Assembly: GCF_001955535.1 (NCBI RefSeq)
Contig: NZ_MPVN01000002.1
Location: 62,001 to 126,000, forward strand
Length of the DNA: 64,000 nucleotides
Direction of reading: 5' to 3'
DNA from: Paenibacillus sp. FSL H7-0326
GTDB taxonomy: Bacteria; Bacillota; Bacilli; Paenibacillales; Paenibacillaceae
The first letter of the stretch is position 1. Every line of letters starts with the position of its first letter. Under the pieces are notes generated by a model that was not told where the DNA came from, did no database searches, and saw only the letters and a list, made by a program, of their open reading frames with translations. Of this stretch, positions 60,926 through 64,000 are shown one piece after another. The translations under genes and the position numbers were made by a program.

Positions 60926-62257
60926 TTATTCACTCATTCCTTCCTGTTCCATCTCTTGCGGGATATTATCCGATTCAGTTACACCTGCCTGTTTGGGTAA
61001 ACGATATCCGATGACCTGATTGCTCGACCGGACGATCTGTTTCCATTCAACTTTTACTTTCTCCCACTCATCAAGTGAGAAGAATTTGATCTCTGCTACG
61101 GTCTCATCCGTATCGACCAGCTTGAAGCGAAGGTATTTATCCTTGACCGATTTCGTATCCAGTGTAACATTTCCGTGCTGCTCAGGCTTAAGGTTGAAAT
61201 AAAAACGATCCTGGTCATCACGGTACTGCTGCATGACAAAGGTCATGTCATCCTTCCCGTTCCACTGATAGAAGGAATAGAAGTAGAGCTTCTCGCTGTC
61301 GACGAACATCTCCCATCCTGGCGGAATTTCCAGCAGTCCAAATTCAACAATTCCATCGTTGTTAATATCTTCACTTATAATTTTTCGTGGCTTGAAGGTG
61401 ATATCAATTCCTTTATAGGCCTCAACAAGCTGGTTGTTCTCCATATACACAACATCTGTATAGGAATTTGACGCATCTAGACCAATATCAAGCAAAATAC
61501 CTGTATGATTCGGTGAGATTTTACCCGCTGATACGTTGTAGAAATCCCTCATGCGAGTTTCGATTGTCAGCTTGTCAATCGGTTCGAATACTTCATCTTT
61601 ATATTGATAGACCGTTACGGTCCCTTGACCGCTTGTCGGCAATATATTCATAATTGTCAGATCATTAATTCCGTCACCATTCATGTCCATCGGATTGCGG
61701 GACTCATCTACAATGACATACTTGGAATAAGGCATTTCCAGTATCTTTTGAAGGGTGCTGCCATTATAGCTATAGGATGCGAGCCAGTTCTGTGCATTCT
61801 GCTCTACACTGTTGGAGAAGCCGGCGATAATCTCCAGATCGTCATCTCCTGTGATGTCCTGCAGCCGAAAGGAATTGAGGACGGATCCAAGACCATCAAA
61901 GGTTAATTTCTTGACCCAGGTAACCCCTCGCTTCTCTAGCACCATCCCATGAATTTTCACTTCTTCATCTGGTGTGTCGTAGAAGACGACAGCCTCCATT
62001 ATTCCGTCATTATTCAAATCCTTCTGAATAATCTTGTTAGACATCTCTCTTGGCTGTGTAATCGTAGAGCCTTCAGGCAATTCCCCCTGAATAACGCTGA
62101 GCAGATTCTCCCGCTCCGATGTCAGCTGCGGCGTTTTCATAAGCGACTTGGGATCGTTGAAAGAATCAAGTCCGTTCGCGCAGGCAGTAAGCAGCATAAG
62201 TACGGCAAACAACAGCACTGCATGAAATATCCTTTTTATATGTTGTGCATTTAACAC
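60926..62257 (-). CDS. Lipoprotein with VCBS/FG-GAP-type calcium-binding repeats
   Basis: A 443-residue lipoprotein: signal with lipobox LLTAC near residue 25, then a beta-propeller-like region of repeats with Asp-rich loops: KDLNNDGIMEAVVF, QDITGDDDLEIIAG, MDMNGDGINDLTIM and EDINNDGIVEFGLL, the D.N.DG.. pattern typical of VCBS/FG-GAP calcium-binding repeats. The last 100 residues form a separate domain. It is encoded between the PhnC-like ATPase and the regulator, within one operon, so it could be a surface sensor or a partner of the kinase. Function is unknown; membership in a signalling module is inferred. Confidence 0.82.
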   Translation of the reverse strand: MLNAQHIKRIFHAVLLFAVLMLLTACANGLDSFNDPKSLMKTPQLTSERENLLSVIQGELPEGSTITQPREMSNKIIQKDLNNDGIMEAVVFYDTPDEEVKIHGMVLEKRGVTWVKKLTFDGLGSVLNSFRLQDITGDDDLEIIAGFSNSVEQNAQNWLASYSYNGSTLQKILEMPYSKYVIVDESRNPMDMNGDGINDLTIMNILPTSGQGTVTVYQYKDEVFEPIDKLTIETRMRDFYNVSAGKISPNHTGILLDIGLDASNSYTDVVYMENNQLVEAYKGIDITFKPRKIISEDINNDGIVEFGLLEIPPGWEMFVDSEKLYFYSFYQWNGKDDMTFVMQQYRDDQDRFYFNLKPEQHGNVTLDTKSVKDKYLRFKLVDTDETVAEIKFFSLDEWEKVKVEWKQIVRSSNQVIGYRLPKQAGVTESDNIPQEMEQEGMSE

Positions 62258-62277
62258 CTGATCACTCTTTCCACTCG

Positions 62278-63003
62278 TTAAATCTTGTTTTTTTCGTGCA
62301 TGGTCAGACGCCGGCCCCGGATATCAAAGGCAATTCTTCCTTCAGATAGCCCCCATATCCTTGCCGCATGACGTTCCGCTAGCTCGATAGGAAGTACGGC
62401 AATCACAGTAACATTTTCTTCCGAGCACAGCTTTTTAAAATTCTCAAGCACACTGTCTGCTGACTTCGGATCGAGTCCAATAACAGGCTCATCCGCCAAA
62501 ATAACCTTGGCGCCATGAGTCAGTGCTCTTGCGATCGCCACACGCTGCCGCTCTCCCCCGCTGAGCTGTCCAGCCTTCATATGGGCTTTATCAAGCAAAC
62601 CAACACTCTCAATAATGTCCATGGCTCCCATATAATCATCCGAACGCACCATCCCCGTCACCATTCTCCACCAAGGCGTTTGCCCAGAACGTCCAATAAG
62701 CACATTCTTGAGCACCGTCTTATTCGTGAACAGCTCTGGGTTCTGCTCTAAATAGGCCCACTCGCGCTTAATCTGCTTTTTACCAGCATAACCAGCACCA
62801 AAGATATCAGTACCATGTACCGTAAATTTTCCTTTATCCCATTGTTCCTTCAGGGCCAAACAACGAAGAAGCGTGCTTTTGCCGCTGCCGCTGCCGCCCA
62901 CAATCCCGATAAATTCCCCTTGCTGCATGTCAAAGCTTATCTCACGAAGCACCGGAAGTTTGTCCGGACCTACGCTTTTTGCTAGATTCTCTACTCTGAT
63001 CAT
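62278..63003 (-). CDS. Orphan PhnC-like ABC ATPase lacking the switch histidine
   Basis: A 241-residue ABC ATPase closest in pattern to PhnC. Walker A GGSGSGKST, Q-loop YLEQNPELF, signature LSGGERQR and Walker B VILADEP with the catalytic Glu are intact. The switch region, normally ..NLHQVDLA or ..NIHHVEVA, instead reads VIAVLPIELAERHAARIWGL, so Pro or Leu replaces His. No permease gene is next to it. It begins the five-gene operon (20 bases before the lipoprotein gene). It may couple with a permease elsewhere or act as a regulatory ATPase. Family is secure; the missing His and its consequence should be confirmed by alignment. Confidence 0.85.
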   Translation of the reverse strand: MIRVENLAKSVGPDKLPVLREISFDMQQGEFIGIVGGSGSGKSTLLRCLALKEQWDKGKFTVHGTDIFGAGYAGKKQIKREWAYLEQNPELFTNKTVLKNVLIGRSGQTPWWRMVTGMVRSDDYMGAMDIIESVGLLDKAHMKAGQLSGGERQRVAIARALTHGAKVILADEPVIGLDPKSADSVLENFKKLCSEENVTVIAVLPIELAERHAARIWGLSEGRIAFDIRGRRLTMHEKNKI

Positions 63004-63099
63004 TTACGCTTAAACTCCTCTTATCCGTAGATTGTATATTCTTAGTTTATTGGAAAAAGAGTCGATTTACCATATGAGAACAAACATTCCTCAGATTCG

Positions 63100-64000
63100 T
63101 TATATATTTGATCCCTGTTTCGATCGAAAAAAGAAGCCTGCTATTCCAAATACCAAGTAGCATCCGCCAAGTAACCAGAACATAGCGCCCGGAGTACCGA
63201 GGCCCAGCATGATACCTCCTAGATTCGGTCCTAGGATGCTTCCTATATTAAATTGAAAAGAAGCGACGACATTCGCAGATGGAAGCAGCTGCTTAGGAAG
63301 AATATCCGCCGCATAAGCGAGCCCCAGCGAGAAGAATGAACCCACCAGTCCACCAGCAAGTGTAAGAAGAATCAAGGTATACCAAAAATGAGTGCCGACC
63401 ACTGGTATCATCAGAAAGAATAAACCACCTAATATTCCACTGATCATCAGTATCTTTTTACGCCCGTATTTGTCACTAAGTGCACCTAGCGGGAGCTGCA
63501 GCAGCAGTCCGCCAATCCCCACAAAGGGCAGGAGCGTTGAAATGTCATTCTCAGAGAAGCCGCTTCGAAGCCCATATATTGGGAAGTTACTGTTCATTCC
63601 CGACTCCATATAACCGTACAGGAAGGCTGGAAGAAGTGCATACCACGCAAGCATGAAGCCTTTTCTGTACCGCCCCTTGACCTGGTCCGTCGTACTCATT
63701 TTCTCCGGGCGTGCATCCGGCAGTCGTAGTGCAAAGAACAGCACAACAAGCATGATCAGAAACAATATGGCGAACGGCAGTATTTGATTGGTATCCAGCA
63801 ATTTAATACCTAACGGCCCAAGACTAAATCCAATACCGTATGACATTCCGTAGATAGATATATTTCTCCCTCTTGAGCCCGGTGGTGTCACCAGCAGAAC
63901 CCATAGCTGTGTTGCATAGTGTAATGCGCTGTCTCCAATGCCGACCAGAAACCGAAGCAGAAACCATAATCTCAGGTCCGGGATGATCGGAAATAAAATT
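63100..64000 (-). CDS. MFS transporter (5' end outside window)
   Basis: The C-terminal roughly 300 residues of a major facilitator transporter, continuing past the window edge: the visible 5' codons read VGIGDSALHYATQLW, part of an earlier segment. Nine or so membrane segments remain, with the conserved GALSDKYGRKKILM loop between segments 8 and 9 and the GMSYGIGFSLGPLG segment. The GTG near 63891 is internal, not a start. Pattern resembles drug or sugar exporters of the MFS; substrate unknown. Confidence 0.88.
   Translation of the reverse strand, partial: ILFPIIPDLRLWFLLRFLVGIGDSALHYATQLWVLLVTPPGSRGRNISIYGMSYGIGFSLGPLGIKLLDTNQILPFAILFLIMLVVLFFALRLPDARPEKMSTTDQVKGRYRKGFMLAWYALLPAFLYGYMESGMNSNFPIYGLRSGFSENDISTLLPFVGIGGLLLQLPLGALSDKYGRKKILMISGILGGLFFLMIPVVGTHFWYTLILLTLAGGLVGSFFSLGLAYAADILPKQLLPSANVVASFQFNIGSILGPNLGGIMLGLGTPGAMFWLLGGCYLVFGIAGFFFRSKQGSNI

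Noticed and set aside
62278..63003. Taking the ATPase as a second phosphonate transporter subunit (phnC)
   Set aside because: No permease or binding protein adjoins it and the switch region is changed, so the pathway name is not supported.

Overview
The window looks like chromosomal DNA of a low-to-mid GC, endospore-forming Gram-positive bacterium, most likely Paenibacillus or a close relative. The evidence is a cwlJ-gerQ spore germination pair, many Cys-anchored lipoproteins, AGGAGG-type ribosome binding sites with frequent TTG/GTG starts, a XerS recombinase, Zur- and sigma-W-type regulatory sites and an FMN riboswitch. No rRNA, tRNA, CRISPR array, prophage or intact insertion sequence was seen. 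Species assignment is inference.

Layout. 1-4.7 kb: a five-gene nickel/peptide-type ABC importer on the minus strand, cut by the window edge. Its promoter has two Zur-box-like palindromes, so zinc (free or chelated) is a likelier cargo than peptide. 4.8-11.5 kb: central metabolism and small enzymes (fumarase, an aldose-epimerase-like protein, an MBL hydrolase, an M29 aminopeptidase, a zinc alcohol dehydrogenase). 11.7-16.5 kb: an ECF sigma factor with its likely membrane anti-sigma factor, a secreted DUF6147 protein, a CBS/CorC membrane protein, and gerQ and cwlJ. 16.8-20.4 kb: a shrunken sugar-utilisation locus with a GH95 glycosidase, an L-galactonate-dehydrogenase-like enzyme and the decayed tail of a sugar-binding lipoprotein gene. 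20.5-27 kb: a large secreted protein with two copies of a TIM-barrel-like domain joined by a PEPTPE linker, an SDR, a DUF2500 protein, a YCF48-like lipoprotein and an APC amino acid permease.

27.2-33.8 kb: an FMN riboswitch in front of an EamA transporter (a probable riboflavin importer), a DUF4279 protein, an amidase, an Sfp-type phosphopantetheinyl transferase, an MFS transporter and an aldo/keto reductase. 34.6-40 kb: a phnDCEE phosphonate/phosphite-type importer convergent with a 5'-nucleotidase-like phosphoesterase, suggesting a phosphorus-scavenging neighbourhood. 40.1-43.8 kb: a GNAT gene abutting an SDR remnant, then xerS, and mobB-moeA for molybdenum cofactor. 44-46.6 kb: a pspA-DUF350-DUF4178-DUF4247 envelope-stress operon with an exact sigma-W promoter. 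46.6-53 kb: NamA-type ene-reductase, a polysaccharide deacetylase, a LysM-3D protein, an amino acid importer whose binding protein is fused to its permease, and an M20 peptidase.

53.2-58.2 kb: glycogen synthesis, with glgB-glgA divergent from glgC. 58.2-63 kb: an unusual five-gene operon with an orphan PhnC-like ATPase that appears to lack its switch histidine, a VCBS-repeat lipoprotein, a response regulator, a histidine kinase and a GNAT enzyme. The window ends inside an MFS transporter gene.

The items most worth following up are the Zur-controlled importer, the sigma-W pspA operon, the riboswitch-controlled EamA transporter, the orphan-ATPase/two-component operon and the duplicated secreted TIM-barrel protein.
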